NCBI RefSeq assembly: GCF_028290435.1
Contig: NZ_JAQGJV010000082.1
Span: forward strand, 1 to 64,000
Reading direction: 5' to 3'
Source of the DNA: Devosia sp.
Lineage (GTDB): Bacteria > Pseudomonadota > Alphaproteobacteria > Rhizobiales > Devosiaceae
Length of the DNA stretch: 64,000 nucleotides
The first letter of the stretch is position 1; each line of letters opens with the position of its first letter. The notes under the pieces were generated by a model, which made no database searches, was not told where the DNA came from, and saw only the letters and a program-made list of their open reading frames with translations. The position numbers were made by a program, and so were the translations under genes. Positions 33,788-41,830 of this stretch are shown here, piece by piece.

Positions 33788-35215
33788 ATGGCAAATATCA
33801 ATTTGACGGCAGCCGTCCGTTCAAACCTGTCGGCTCTCCAGGGCACTGCGACCCTGATGGCCAAGACCCAGGACCGCCTTTCGACCGGCAACAAGGTCAA
33901 CTCCGCTCTCGACAACCCGACCAACTTCTTCACGGCCGCCTCGTTGAACAGCCGTTCCAACGACCTGAACAACCTGATGGATTCGATGGCCAATGGCGTC
34001 AAGACCATCGAAGCTGCCAATAACGGCCTGACCTCGATCACCAAGAACCTGGAATCGATGCAGTCCACTCTGCGTCAGGCTCGCCAGGACAAGTCGTTCC
34101 TGACCGCCTCCTACACTCTGGCTTCCCCTCCTCCGGCTGCAACCGTGTCCAGCTCGTTCACGCTTGCTGGCGGCTCGCTCGGCACTGCCACCGTTCTCAC
34201 CGGCAAGGCCGTCATGACTCAGGCGACTGCTATTGCTGCCGGCGGCATTGCCCTGGCTGACAATGGCAAGCAGCTCAAGATCAGCGATGGCGTCACCACC
34301 ACTTCCGACATCACCCTGGCCACTGGCGACACTGCCCAGATGATCGCCGACAAGATCAATGCTGCTGCCAGCTCCGCTGACGCCAAGGTTTCGGCTTCGG
34401 TTGACGCTGCCGGCAAGCTCGCGATCGCCAACACCACCAGCACGGGCACGCCCACTGCTGTGACGATCACTGAAGGTACCACCACTGGTGGTGCTGCTAC
34501 CATCGGCGCTTCGGTTGCATCCTTTGCCGCCAAGACCACCGATGAAATGGTCAACACGATCAACGACACCGTCGCCCTTCAGGGCAAGGTTCGTGCGTCG
34601 AACGACAACGGCAAGCTGCGTCTCGAGAACGACTCGACCCAGAAGCTGACCGTTACCGGCGGCACCTACATGACCGGTCAGGGCTCGATCGGTGGCAACA
34701 CCGTCCGCTCCGATCTGGCCACCCAGTTCAACCAGCTGCGTGACCAGCTCGACAAGCTGTCGGATGACGCTTCGTTCAACGGTATCAACCTGCTGCGTGG
34801 CGACAAGTTGAAGATCACCTTCAACGAAACCGGCACCTCCTCGATCGACATCAGCACCAAGGGCCAGAAGGCCGTCAACTCGTCCAACCTGAAGGTCACG
34901 ACGACGCTTGCTGCCAAGGATCTGGACAGCGACGATCAGATCGACGGCTACATCGCTCAGATCGGCACCGCGCTGACTTCGGTTCGTTCGCAGGCTTCGT
35001 CCTTCGGTTCGAACCTCTCGATCGTCCAGAACCGTCAGGACTTCACCAAGTCCATGACCAACACTCTGGAAACCGGCGCTGGCAACCTGACCCTGGCCGA
35101 CATGAACCAGGAAGCTGCCAACATGCTGGCTCTGCAGACCCGTCAGTCGCTGGCTCAGTCGACCCTGTCGATGGCCAACCAGGCCGACCAGGGCGTGCTC
35201 CAGCTGCTCCGTTAA
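33788..35215 (+). CDS. fla: Flagellin
   Basis: This 475-residue filament protein has the N-terminal D0/D1 helices (LTAAVRSNLSALQGTATLMAKTQDRLSTGNKV, SALDNPTNFFTAASLNSRSNDLNNLMDSMANGVKTI). A threonine/serine/alanine-rich variable middle follows (about 110-290), then the C-terminal D1/D0 segment (SFGSNLSIVQNRQDFTKSMTNTLETGAGNLTLADMNQEAANMLALQTRQSLAQSTLSMANQADQGVLQLLR). Codon choice (many GCT, CGT, CTG, GGT) differs from the neighbours, as expected for a highly expressed gene. It is followed by a strong terminator and then flbT-flaF. Only one flagellin copy is in the window. Confidence 0.97.
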   Translation: MANINLTAAVRSNLSALQGTATLMAKTQDRLSTGNKVNSALDNPTNFFTAASLNSRSNDLNNLMDSMANGVKTIEAANNGLTSITKNLESMQSTLRQARQDKSFLTASYTLASPPPAATVSSSFTLAGGSLGTATVLTGKAVMTQATAIAAGGIALADNGKQLKISDGVTTTSDITLATGDTAQMIADKINAAASSADAKVSASVDAAGKLAIANTTSTGTPTAVTITEGTTTGGAATIGASVASFAAKTTDEMVNTINDTVALQGKVRASNDNGKLRLENDSTQKLTVTGGTYMTGQGSIGGNTVRSDLATQFNQLRDQLDKLSDDASFNGINLLRGDKLKITFNETGTSSIDISTKGQKAVNSSNLKVTTTLAAKDLDSDDQIDGYIAQIGTALTSVRSQASSFGSNLSIVQNRQDFTKSMTNTLETGAGNLTLADMNQEAANMLALQTRQSLAQSTLSMANQADQGVLQLLR

Positions 35216-35236
35216 TCTCGGTTCGGCAAATATCGG

Positions 35237-35270
35237 AAAAGGCGGGCCTCGTGCCCGCCTTTTCTTTTTT
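35237..35270 (+). terminator. Intrinsic terminator of flagellin
   Basis: AAAAGGCGGGC and GCCCGCCTTTT pair around CTCGT, followed by CTTTTTT. A textbook terminator 21 bp after the flagellin stop. Confidence 0.92.
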
Positions 35271-35338
35271 CGCCTCCCCTATCGGCACGCCGAGATGGAT
35301 TAGGCTACAACGATCACGAATTGATTCAATTCGGAGGC

Positions 35339-35770
35339 ATGCAATTGGCGCTCAAGGTCGAACTGAAGCCGGGTGAGAAGCTGCTGGTGGGCAATTGCAT
35401 CATCACCAACTCCGACCAGCGCACGCGGCTGTTTATAGAGGGCCAGGCGCCTATTCTTCGCGAAAAAGATATACTGACGCCAACTACAGCCGATACGCCC
35501 GCAAAGCGCGTCTACTTGGCCGTCCAGATCATGTATATAGAGAATAATACTGATGTGCTGCGTCGAGAATACTTCTCCCTGATCAACGATATCGTCACGG
35601 CCGCCCCGTCCAGTATGGCCATTGTGGATCGAATTAGTAACGACATCTTAACGGGGGCATTGTACAAAGCTCTTAAGTCGGCGAAGCAACTTATTCAATT
35701 CGAACAGGATCTTATCGAAAATGCAGCATCACGGGGCGCAAGCTTATCAGCAGGTGACCAAGACCGTTGA
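35339..35770 (+). CDS. flbT: Flagellin mRNA regulator FlbT
   Basis: This 143-residue post-transcriptional regulator binds the flagellin 5' leader in Caulobacter and represses its translation when assembly is incomplete. The family start is MQLALKVELKPGEKLLVGNCII at 35339, six codons inside the track ORF. Conserved parts are RTRLFIEGQAPILREKDILTP, KRVYLAVQIMYIE and FSLINDIVTAAPSS. Its base composition is visibly less GC-rich than its neighbours (for example a run encoding YIENNTD is AT-rich). It overlaps flaF by 50 bp. Confidence 0.93.
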   Translation: MQLALKVELKPGEKLLVGNCIITNSDQRTRLFIEGQAPILREKDILTPTTADTPAKRVYLAVQIMYIENNTDVLRREYFSLINDIVTAAPSSMAIVDRISNDILTGALYKALKSAKQLIQFEQDLIENAASRGASLSAGDQDR

Positions 35771-36092
35771 GACCCCCCGCGAGCGTGAAGCGGCACTCCT
35801 GATCAAAGCCGCCGCTTCCCTGCAGAATATTCGCGATACTTGGCCGCAAGACTTCGACCAGCTGAGCAAGGCCCTGACATTCAACCGCAAGCTCTGGACC
35901 ATCTTCATGAGCTCCGCCGCCATGGAGAACAGCCCCCTCCCCCAGCAGGTCCGCCAGAACATCGTCAACCTCGGCCTGTTCATTCTGAACCAGACGCGCG
36001 AACTGACCATGGAACCACAGCCGCACAAACTCGACGGCATCATCAATATCAACCGCCAGATCGCCGCCGGCCTCCGCGCCATGCCAGCCTGA
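35721..36092 (+). CDS. flaF: Flagellin synthesis regulator FlaF
   Basis: This 123-residue protein is a small flagellin chaperone and translation partner that acts opposite to FlbT in alphaproteobacteria. Family features: GAQAYQQVTKTVETPREREAALLIKAAASLQNI, FDQLSKALTFNRKLWTIFMSSAAMENSPLPQQVRQNI and ILNQTRELTMEPQPHKLDGIININRQIAAGL. It starts inside flbT with a 50-bp overlap, suggesting coupled expression. A terminator follows 18 bp downstream. Confidence 0.94.
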   Translation: MQHHGAQAYQQVTKTVETPREREAALLIKAAASLQNIRDTWPQDFDQLSKALTFNRKLWTIFMSSAAMENSPLPQQVRQNIVNLGLFILNQTRELTMEPQPHKLDGIININRQIAAGLRAMPA

Positions 36093-36110
36093 TCGGCAGG
36101 ACAGAAAAAC

Positions 36111-36143
36111 AAAAAGCCCTCGACTTCGGTCGGGGGCTTTTTT
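36111..36143 (+). terminator. Intrinsic terminator of flbT-flaF
   Basis: AAAAAGCCCTCGAC pairs with GTCGGGGGCTTTTT around a TTCG tetraloop (one T-G wobble), followed by TG. Strong terminator. Confidence 0.92.
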
Positions 36144-36196
36144 GTTCGTAGAGTTTTGAAAACCACGCCGCTCTGATCTCGGCCTCGCCGACACAC

Positions 36197-36226
36197 AAAA
36201 AAGCCCCCGGCCAAGGCCAGGGGCTT
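36197..36226 (-). terminator. Intrinsic terminator of flgE-flgK-flgL
   Basis: On the reverse strand AAGCCCCTGGCC pairs with GGCCGGGGGCTT (one mismatch), followed by a T-run. It lies 20 bp after the flgL stop. Confidence 0.88.
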
Positions 36227-36245
36227 CATCATCGCTGATCGCGAG

Positions 36246-37862
36246 TTACATATAGTTCGACAGGCTGAGCTTGCTCACCGCTGCCGTCACCTGGTAGCTC
36301 GCCTGCAACCGGGTCTGCAGCGCCAGGATCGCCATTGCGGTGTCGTTCTGACTGACCGTTTCGACATTGGTCAGCAGGTTTTCCAACTGGTTCTTGTAGT
36401 TGGTGTGGCGCTCCGTGGCGCTGTGGCTGGCCATGGTGGCCACCGACAGATCCATGGTGATGCGCTCGATCGAGCCGGCCTCGGAATTGTGGCCTTCCGA
36501 CATTGCCTTCTGCTGCCGGCTGGCCATGCCATCGAACAGTTCCCGCGATTGCCGGTAGCCGGCGCTGACCGCGGCTTCGTACTCTTCCAGCTTGGCCACG
36601 CGCGTGGCATCGTCCGGCAGCGCCATGGCGTCGAGCCTGATCTGCTCGATGCTCGGCTTGGCCCGTACATCGGCTTCCACCGGATACTGCGTCACCGCCA
36701 AGGCCGCCTGCGTCCGCACCAGCTTCAGCAACCCGCTTTCAGTGGCCTGGATGCCATACTTGGCCGTCGTCGCATCGTCGACCTTGGCAGCAACGCTGGC
36801 GCGAGGGTCGGCGCTGGTCTGGCCGGCATACCAGAACACCACGTCATTCGGATCGGCATCCACGAGGCTGGTGGCCGGAGGGCCGCCCGCGGGGCGCTTG
36901 GGCACGCCATTATCGTCGAAGAAATCGTTGGCGGCGGCGAAGGTCGATGCCGCCTGCAGTTCCCCGCCGCTCTTCTGCTTGAGGCTGGTCTCCAGCGCCG
37001 TGCGGAAATTGGCCGCCATCACGTCCGGATCGGCATCGATCGTGAACGCGCCGTCGCCCGGAATGGCATCGGTCGTGGCCGTCAGGGTAACCTGCGTCTC
37101 GCTGCCGTCCGGCAACGTCAGGCCGATGATGACATGCTGACCCGGCGTGGGCTCGGCAGAGAAGGTCACCGACAGGTCTTTCGGCGTACCGGCAGCCTGG
37201 GTCACCGCAATCGCCGGAGCGCCGTTGGTGGAGATCGTGGAGAGCTTGTAGCCAAACGGATGGGTGCCATCCTCGGCCAGGTGTACCGCGCCGCTGCCGG
37301 CGACGACTGCGGGCAGGCTCAGCCTTCCCATCTTGTCAGTACCCTGGTCGGCGGCCAGGCGCTCCGACAGGATCTGCCGATAGCCGAGCCGGCCGCCTTC
37401 ACCGTTCAGCAGCACGTCGGTGGTCTGCACCGGCGGCTTGTCGGTGACATTGCCGCCGAACAGATAGCGCCCGGCAACATCCTGGTTCAGCATGGTGACG
37501 ACTTCGTCGAGCCGGGCAAGCGACAGGCCCGGCAGCGTCGCCATGTTGATGTCGTTGGTGCCGTAGTCGCCGGTGGTCACCGCGGTGCGCGCTTCGCTCT
37601 CGATCCCGTCGAACCGGGTCATGGATTTGTCGAGAAAGCTCAGGCGCAGGTCGATGATGTCGATATTGCCCTTATAGCCCTCGATCTTGTCGAGCCGCGA
37701 GCGCACGCTGAGCGACATCGGCAGGTCGCGCCCCATGCCGGCCAGCGTTGATGCCTTCTGGCCGGTGCCGAGCTGCATCTGCATGTCCGATAGCTGCTGC
37801 TGCATCTGCGAGATCACGGAGAAACCGGTCTGCACCGGGAACATCGTTTTGTTGACGATCAT
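36246..37862 (-). CDS. flgL: Hook-filament junction protein FlgL, enlarged
   Basis: This 538-residue flagellin-like junction protein has a clear N-terminal D0/D1 region (MIVNKTMFPVQTGFSVISQMQQQLSDMQMQLGTGQKASTLAGMGRDLPMSLSVRSRLDKI, GRYLFGGNVTDKPPV). The C-terminus is equally clear (ATMASHSATERHTNYKNQLENLLTNVETVSQNDTAMAILALQTRLQASYQVTAAVSKLSLSNYM). Most FlgL proteins have about 300-400 residues. The extra length is a middle insertion (roughly 165-400) with a beta-rich part (VTFSAEPTPGQHVIIGLTLPDGSETQVTLTATTD). Last gene of flgE-flgK-flgL, 11 bp after flgK. Confidence 0.88.
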   Translation of the reverse strand: MIVNKTMFPVQTGFSVISQMQQQLSDMQMQLGTGQKASTLAGMGRDLPMSLSVRSRLDKIEGYKGNIDIIDLRLSFLDKSMTRFDGIESEARTAVTTGDYGTNDINMATLPGLSLARLDEVVTMLNQDVAGRYLFGGNVTDKPPVQTTDVLLNGEGGRLGYRQILSERLAADQGTDKMGRLSLPAVVAGSGAVHLAEDGTHPFGYKLSTISTNGAPAIAVTQAAGTPKDLSVTFSAEPTPGQHVIIGLTLPDGSETQVTLTATTDAIPGDGAFTIDADPDVMAANFRTALETSLKQKSGGELQAASTFAAANDFFDDNGVPKRPAGGPPATSLVDADPNDVVFWYAGQTSADPRASVAAKVDDATTAKYGIQATESGLLKLVRTQAALAVTQYPVEADVRAKPSIEQIRLDAMALPDDATRVAKLEEYEAAVSAGYRQSRELFDGMASRQQKAMSEGHNSEAGSIERITMDLSVATMASHSATERHTNYKNQLENLLTNVETVSQNDTAMAILALQTRLQASYQVTAAVSKLSLSNYM

Positions 37863-37873
37863 CTTGGTTCTCC

Positions 37874-39715
37874 TCAGACGGCGTTCAGCAGGGCGGTCAG
37901 CAGTTCCTTGACCACTCCCACCACTTGCGCATTGGCAGAATAGGAGTTCTGCAGGTCCATCAGGCGCGCCATTTCCTCATCGACATTGACCCCATATTCA
38001 ACGCCCATCTGTTGAACAATCGTGTCCAAAGCGAGCTGCCGGTCAGAACTTTGCGTCAACACCTTCTGCGTACTGGAGCCCTGGAAGCCGATCACCTGGC
38101 CGATGATATCGCCGAGCTTGCCGCTGAGCTGGAACTGCCCCTTGTCGGACGCCGGATTACCGCCGCCGACGAACTGCATGCTGTTGAGCTGGTCGATCAT
38201 CATGTTCGGCCGCGCCGCGTCGCCCAGGGTCTGGCCGGCCTGCGCCCGCACCATCAGGCTATTGTCGGCCAGCACCGCATTGTTGATGGAGATACGCGCC
38301 GCGAAGCCGAGCTTCTGCGGCGGGTTACCGTCCAGATCGTTGGTGAAGGCGCCGTTGTCGGAATCCACGAACAGGTTGAGGGCCAGGCCCTGCCCCTGCA
38401 GTCCCGTGGAGGTGCTGCGCTTGGTGAGGCCCGTCACCTGCGTAGTGCCGGCGCCCGTAAAGTCCAGTTGCCCGGCATTGGCGGTGACGGTTACGCCCAG
38501 CGAGGGCCCATTGGCGGTGCTGGCAAACGCTGCGGTCAGTTGGCTGACCACGGCCGCATCGCCCGACGCCATGTCGACGCCGATGACACGGTTCCCCGAG
38601 GCATCGCGGTAATCCACGTTAGGCTGCTTGGTATTGACGATCTTGACCGTCTGCTCGACGCCGCCGACCTTGACCTTCAGCATCAGATCGTTGCCAGGGG
38701 CCACATTCGTCGTGTTCGACGAATAGCCATTGGGGATCGCCGTGCCGGGCGTCTGGACGGTCGAAAACGCCTGGGCCAGGTTGCCGGCGATTTCGTCGAG
38801 CTGCGACTGCGCCTCGACCAGCGTCTTGTCGCGCAACGTCAGCAGTCCACCCAGCTCGCCGCCCTGGATCACGCTATGCTCGACCAGGTCAACCTTGAGG
38901 CCCGAGGGCGTCGTCAGCGTCAGCTTGCCGGTCTTGGTCTTGCTCGGATCGGTGTCGAACTGCGAGGTGGCCGCCAGACTCCCGGCGCTGTCGAAACTGA
39001 ACACCGACACGGCGCCGTCGATAATACCGACGCCTGAGCGGGTCATCAGCGCCACGGTACCATTGGGCCGATAGTCGGCCTGCACGTCGATCAGCTCGGA
39101 CACCGAGGACACCAGCCGGTCGCGCTGATCCGCCAGCGCGGCACGCGACGCGTCGCCAGTGCCCAGGTCGAGCATGCGCGAATTGACGTCCTGCAGCGAC
39201 GACAACAAGCCGTTGAGGCTCTCGACGTCGACGGCGATTTGACCCTCGGTCTCGCGGCGCAGGTCCTGCACGGAGTTGGAGAGCCTATTGAGGTTGCTGG
39301 CCATGTCCTGGGCCGTCTGCACGGCCTGCCCGCGCGCCGTATAGTCGTCGGGGCTGGTCGCCAGGGTCTGCAACGAGTTCTGGAGCTTGCCGAACAGCGT
39401 ATCGAGCGAACCCGCCGAGCCCGGCTTGCCCATCACACCCTGTAAGCGATCCAGGTAGTTCGCCTGCACGCTGGACGTCGCTGTGTCGGAAACCTGCCGC
39501 GTATAATAGGTCTGCAGGCTGGTGTTGAACGCCCGGTTGATACCCGCCGTTCGGCCATAGGTCGAATTGGCCGAGTTGTAGTCGATGATGTTCAGCGACT
39601 GCTTGTGGTAGCCCGGTGTCCCCGCATTGGAGATATTGCGGCTCAGTACCGCCAGCGCGTCCTGATTGACGTGCAAGCCGGAAACCGCGTTATTCAGCGA
39701 CGTTGTAAGACCCAT
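37874..39715 (-). CDS. flgK: Hook-filament junction protein FlgK
   Basis: This 613-residue first junction protein between hook and filament starts at MGLTTSLNNAVSGLHVNQDALAVLSRNISNAGTPGYHKQSLNI (39715; the track begins five codons earlier). The C-terminal signature VNVDEEMARLMDLQNSYSANAQVVGVVKELLTALLNAV is canonical. The middle region is larger than in enterobacteria but usual for alphaproteobacteria. It is separated from flgE by 72 bp containing two stem-loops. Confidence 0.95.
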   Translation of the reverse strand: MGLTTSLNNAVSGLHVNQDALAVLSRNISNAGTPGYHKQSLNIIDYNSANSTYGRTAGINRAFNTSLQTYYTRQVSDTATSSVQANYLDRLQGVMGKPGSAGSLDTLFGKLQNSLQTLATSPDDYTARGQAVQTAQDMASNLNRLSNSVQDLRRETEGQIAVDVESLNGLLSSLQDVNSRMLDLGTGDASRAALADQRDRLVSSVSELIDVQADYRPNGTVALMTRSGVGIIDGAVSVFSFDSAGSLAATSQFDTDPSKTKTGKLTLTTPSGLKVDLVEHSVIQGGELGGLLTLRDKTLVEAQSQLDEIAGNLAQAFSTVQTPGTAIPNGYSSNTTNVAPGNDLMLKVKVGGVEQTVKIVNTKQPNVDYRDASGNRVIGVDMASGDAAVVSQLTAAFASTANGPSLGVTVTANAGQLDFTGAGTTQVTGLTKRSTSTGLQGQGLALNLFVDSDNGAFTNDLDGNPPQKLGFAARISINNAVLADNSLMVRAQAGQTLGDAARPNMMIDQLNSMQFVGGGNPASDKGQFQLSGKLGDIIGQVIGFQGSSTQKVLTQSSDRQLALDTIVQQMGVEYGVNVDEEMARLMDLQNSYSANAQVVGVVKELLTALLNAV

Positions 39716-39739
39716 TCTTGAGTTCCTCACAAAGGGTTT

Positions 39740-39789
39740 GGGCCCGGATCAAAATTGACCGGGCCCGGAGTTGATCCAAATTCTGGATC
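39740..39789 (-). other. Two consecutive stem-loops between flgE and flgK
   Basis: GGGCCCGG (39740-39747) pairs perfectly with CCGGGCCC (39759-39766). GATCCA (39773-39778) pairs with TGGATC (39784-39789), which overlaps the flgE stop. They may partly terminate or stabilise transcripts so that hook protein exceeds junction proteins. Confidence 0.5.
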
Positions 39790-41557
39790 AGCGGATCATG
39801 CTTAGAGCCTGCTGCAACATGTCGTTCGCCGTGCTGACGATCTTGGTGCCGGCGGCATAGGCCTGCTGGGTGATGATGAGCTTGGTGAACTCGTCCGAGA
39901 TGTCCGAGTTGGACGCTTCCAGCGAGCCACCCAGGATGCCCGTGCCATTGGTATCCAGCATGGGCTCACCCGACTCCTTGGTCGCCGTGAACACGCCACC
40001 ATCCATACGCTTGAGCTGGTTGACGGCGTTGAACTGCGCCGTCACCACCTGGGCCATGTCGATGCGCTCGCCGTTAGAATAGGTCGCCACGACACGGCCG
40101 TTATCGCTGATGCCCACGGACACGAATTCGCCGGCGCCATAGCCGTTCTGGTTCAACGTCGAGGTACTTACCTTGCCGTTGACGTCGGCCTGCTGGGACA
40201 TGCCGCCAGCGCCATGCTGCAGCTCGACATTGCCCACACTGACGCCATTGACCGTGAGGCCGGTAATGGTGGTGGAGGTCACCGGCGGGTTCATCGAACC
40301 ATCGGGACCAAAGACATATTCCTGGTCGACGCGCGTCCACATGGGGGCAGTGCCGGTCGCGGTGCTGTCCGACATGTAATAGAGGTTCCACGTATCGGCG
40401 TGACCGACACCCGAAGCCGCGCTGTCCACCTTGGCCCACTGCATGACCACGACGGCCGGCGCGCCGTTCTTGGCGTAGGTGGTGAGCGAGCCACCAGCCA
40501 CGGAGTCGGCCAGGAACTGCGAATTGCTGCTGGCCGGGATCGTGGAGAGACGCGCCAGAACCGGAGCCGGGATGGAATCGGGGCTACCCGTCGCTGGCAG
40601 GCCCAAAACGCCACCGGCGGCCGTCGCGCTCAACGTCGCCGTCTTGTTGCTGCCCAGGGAAACCGAGATCTGTCCACCGCTCAGCCCCACGGTCGCGCTT
40701 TCGGCGCCCGCACCACCAAGGGTGCGGAACTTGGTCTGCATGTCGGCCAGCGCGGCATCGATGCTGACCGGCGGGACCGTACGAATGTCGACACCCACAT
40801 TGGCGCCCGCATAGGCACCGGCGGCGCCATCGAAGAATTCAAAATTCACTGCCGTGCCGGTGCTCGCCTTGAAGGTGACGATGTCGCCGGCGTTCACAAT
40901 GCTGTCCATGGTGGCAGCGCCGCTCAGCCCGCCCATACCGGTCGTTGTCGCCGGGGCGGCGTAATCGACCGTATTCAGCAGCTCGCTGCCCCTAACGGTG
41001 GCGTCATAGCTGGCATTCTTGGGCAACTGAGGCAGGTTGGCCTGATAGTTGATGCGCGTCGTCTGCTGCGCCGGCAGGAAGGCATTGGAAAGCTTGATCA
41101 CGCCAGGGACTGCGCCGGAGACGTTGCCGGTCTTGATATCGACCGGCAGGCCTTTGAGATAATATCCGGCGCCGTTGACCAGCAGGCCATCCTTGTCGAT
41201 CTCGAAGTCGCCGCGACGAGTATAGAAATCAGCGCCCGAAAAGGTTGGCGAACCATCCGACATGCCGCTCTTGGGCTCGACCACGAAGAAGCCATTGGAA
41301 TTGAGCGCGATAAAGGTCTCGTTGGTGACGGACTTGATATCGCCCTTCTCGCCATTGGTGCCACGCGATTGCGCCGAGACCGCACCAGCCACCTGCTGCT
41401 TGACCGGGGCATCGGCAATCATATCGGAGAACGAGGTTTCGATGCGCTTGTAACCCACGGTCTGCGAGTTCGCGATGTTGCCCGAAATGTTCTCCAGCGC
41501 ATGGGACTGAGCCCGCAAACCGCTGACCGCAGTGGAAAGAGCCCCGTAAATGCCCAT
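39788..41557 (-). CDS. flgE: Flagellar hook protein FlgE
   Basis: This 589-residue hook subunit starts at MGIYGALSTAVSGLRAQSHALENISGNIANSQTVGYKRIETSFSDMI (41557); the track ORF begins 16 codons earlier. The hook core ALNSNGFFVVEPKSG and the C-terminus SLEASNSDISDEFTKLIITQQAYAAGTKIVSTANDMLQQALSMIR are diagnostic. The Ser/Thr/Gly-rich centre is the variable surface domain. First gene of flgE-flgK-flgL, with a sigma-54 promoter about 55 bp upstream and palindromic elements beyond it. Confidence 0.95.
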   Translation of the reverse strand: MGIYGALSTAVSGLRAQSHALENISGNIANSQTVGYKRIETSFSDMIADAPVKQQVAGAVSAQSRGTNGEKGDIKSVTNETFIALNSNGFFVVEPKSGMSDGSPTFSGADFYTRRGDFEIDKDGLLVNGAGYYLKGLPVDIKTGNVSGAVPGVIKLSNAFLPAQQTTRINYQANLPQLPKNASYDATVRGSELLNTVDYAAPATTTGMGGLSGAATMDSIVNAGDIVTFKASTGTAVNFEFFDGAAGAYAGANVGVDIRTVPPVSIDAALADMQTKFRTLGGAGAESATVGLSGGQISVSLGSNKTATLSATAAGGVLGLPATGSPDSIPAPVLARLSTIPASSNSQFLADSVAGGSLTTYAKNGAPAVVVMQWAKVDSAASGVGHADTWNLYYMSDSTATGTAPMWTRVDQEYVFGPDGSMNPPVTSTTITGLTVNGVSVGNVELQHGAGGMSQQADVNGKVSTSTLNQNGYGAGEFVSVGISDNGRVVATYSNGERIDMAQVVTAQFNAVNQLKRMDGGVFTATKESGEPMLDTNGTGILGGSLEASNSDISDEFTKLIITQQAYAAGTKIVSTANDMLQQALSMIR

Positions 41558-41610
41558 CAAAAAACTCCGTGGAATCCATTGGCGCCAGGCGACGCCTTCG
41601 CCCATAGCAA

Positions 41611-41626
41611 TGCAATTGCGGTGCCA
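41611..41626 (-). promoter_or_regulatory. Sigma-54 promoter of flgE-flgK-flgL
   Basis: Reverse strand TGGCACCGCAATTGCA: a perfect -12 block, exact GG-GC spacing and one change in the -24 block. It ends 54 bp before the flgE ATG. Confidence 0.7.
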
Positions 41627-41690
41627 ACTTGGTTAATCGTTGATTTCGTTGGTTAATTAACGTGGCGCCCGGCCACACAACCGCCCAAAC

Positions 41691-41745
41691 CGGCAACTCC
41701 GTCCGGGCCGATGGTAGAAATTGCCGCCTGCTTGTGAAGTTGCCG
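41691..41745. promoter_or_regulatory. Degenerate CGGCA/TGCCG cluster upstream of flgE
   Basis: Three spaced elements each keep at least one half-site: CGGCA-ACTCC-GTCCG (41691-41705), TGGTA-GAAAT-TGCCG (41712-41726) and CTTGT-GAAGT-TGCCG (41731-41745). They stand about 80-130 bp upstream of the flgE -12 element, as at flgF. GGTTAATTAAC at 41651-41661 may be a CtrA half-site. Confidence 0.45.
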
Positions 41746-41830
41746 CCATTCGATTAAACGCAAAGCCAGTTGCTCCCCCGGCGTCATTCCCCCTTTGCAA
41801 GGCGTGGCGTGGTGGGATGGAAGGGCCGCG

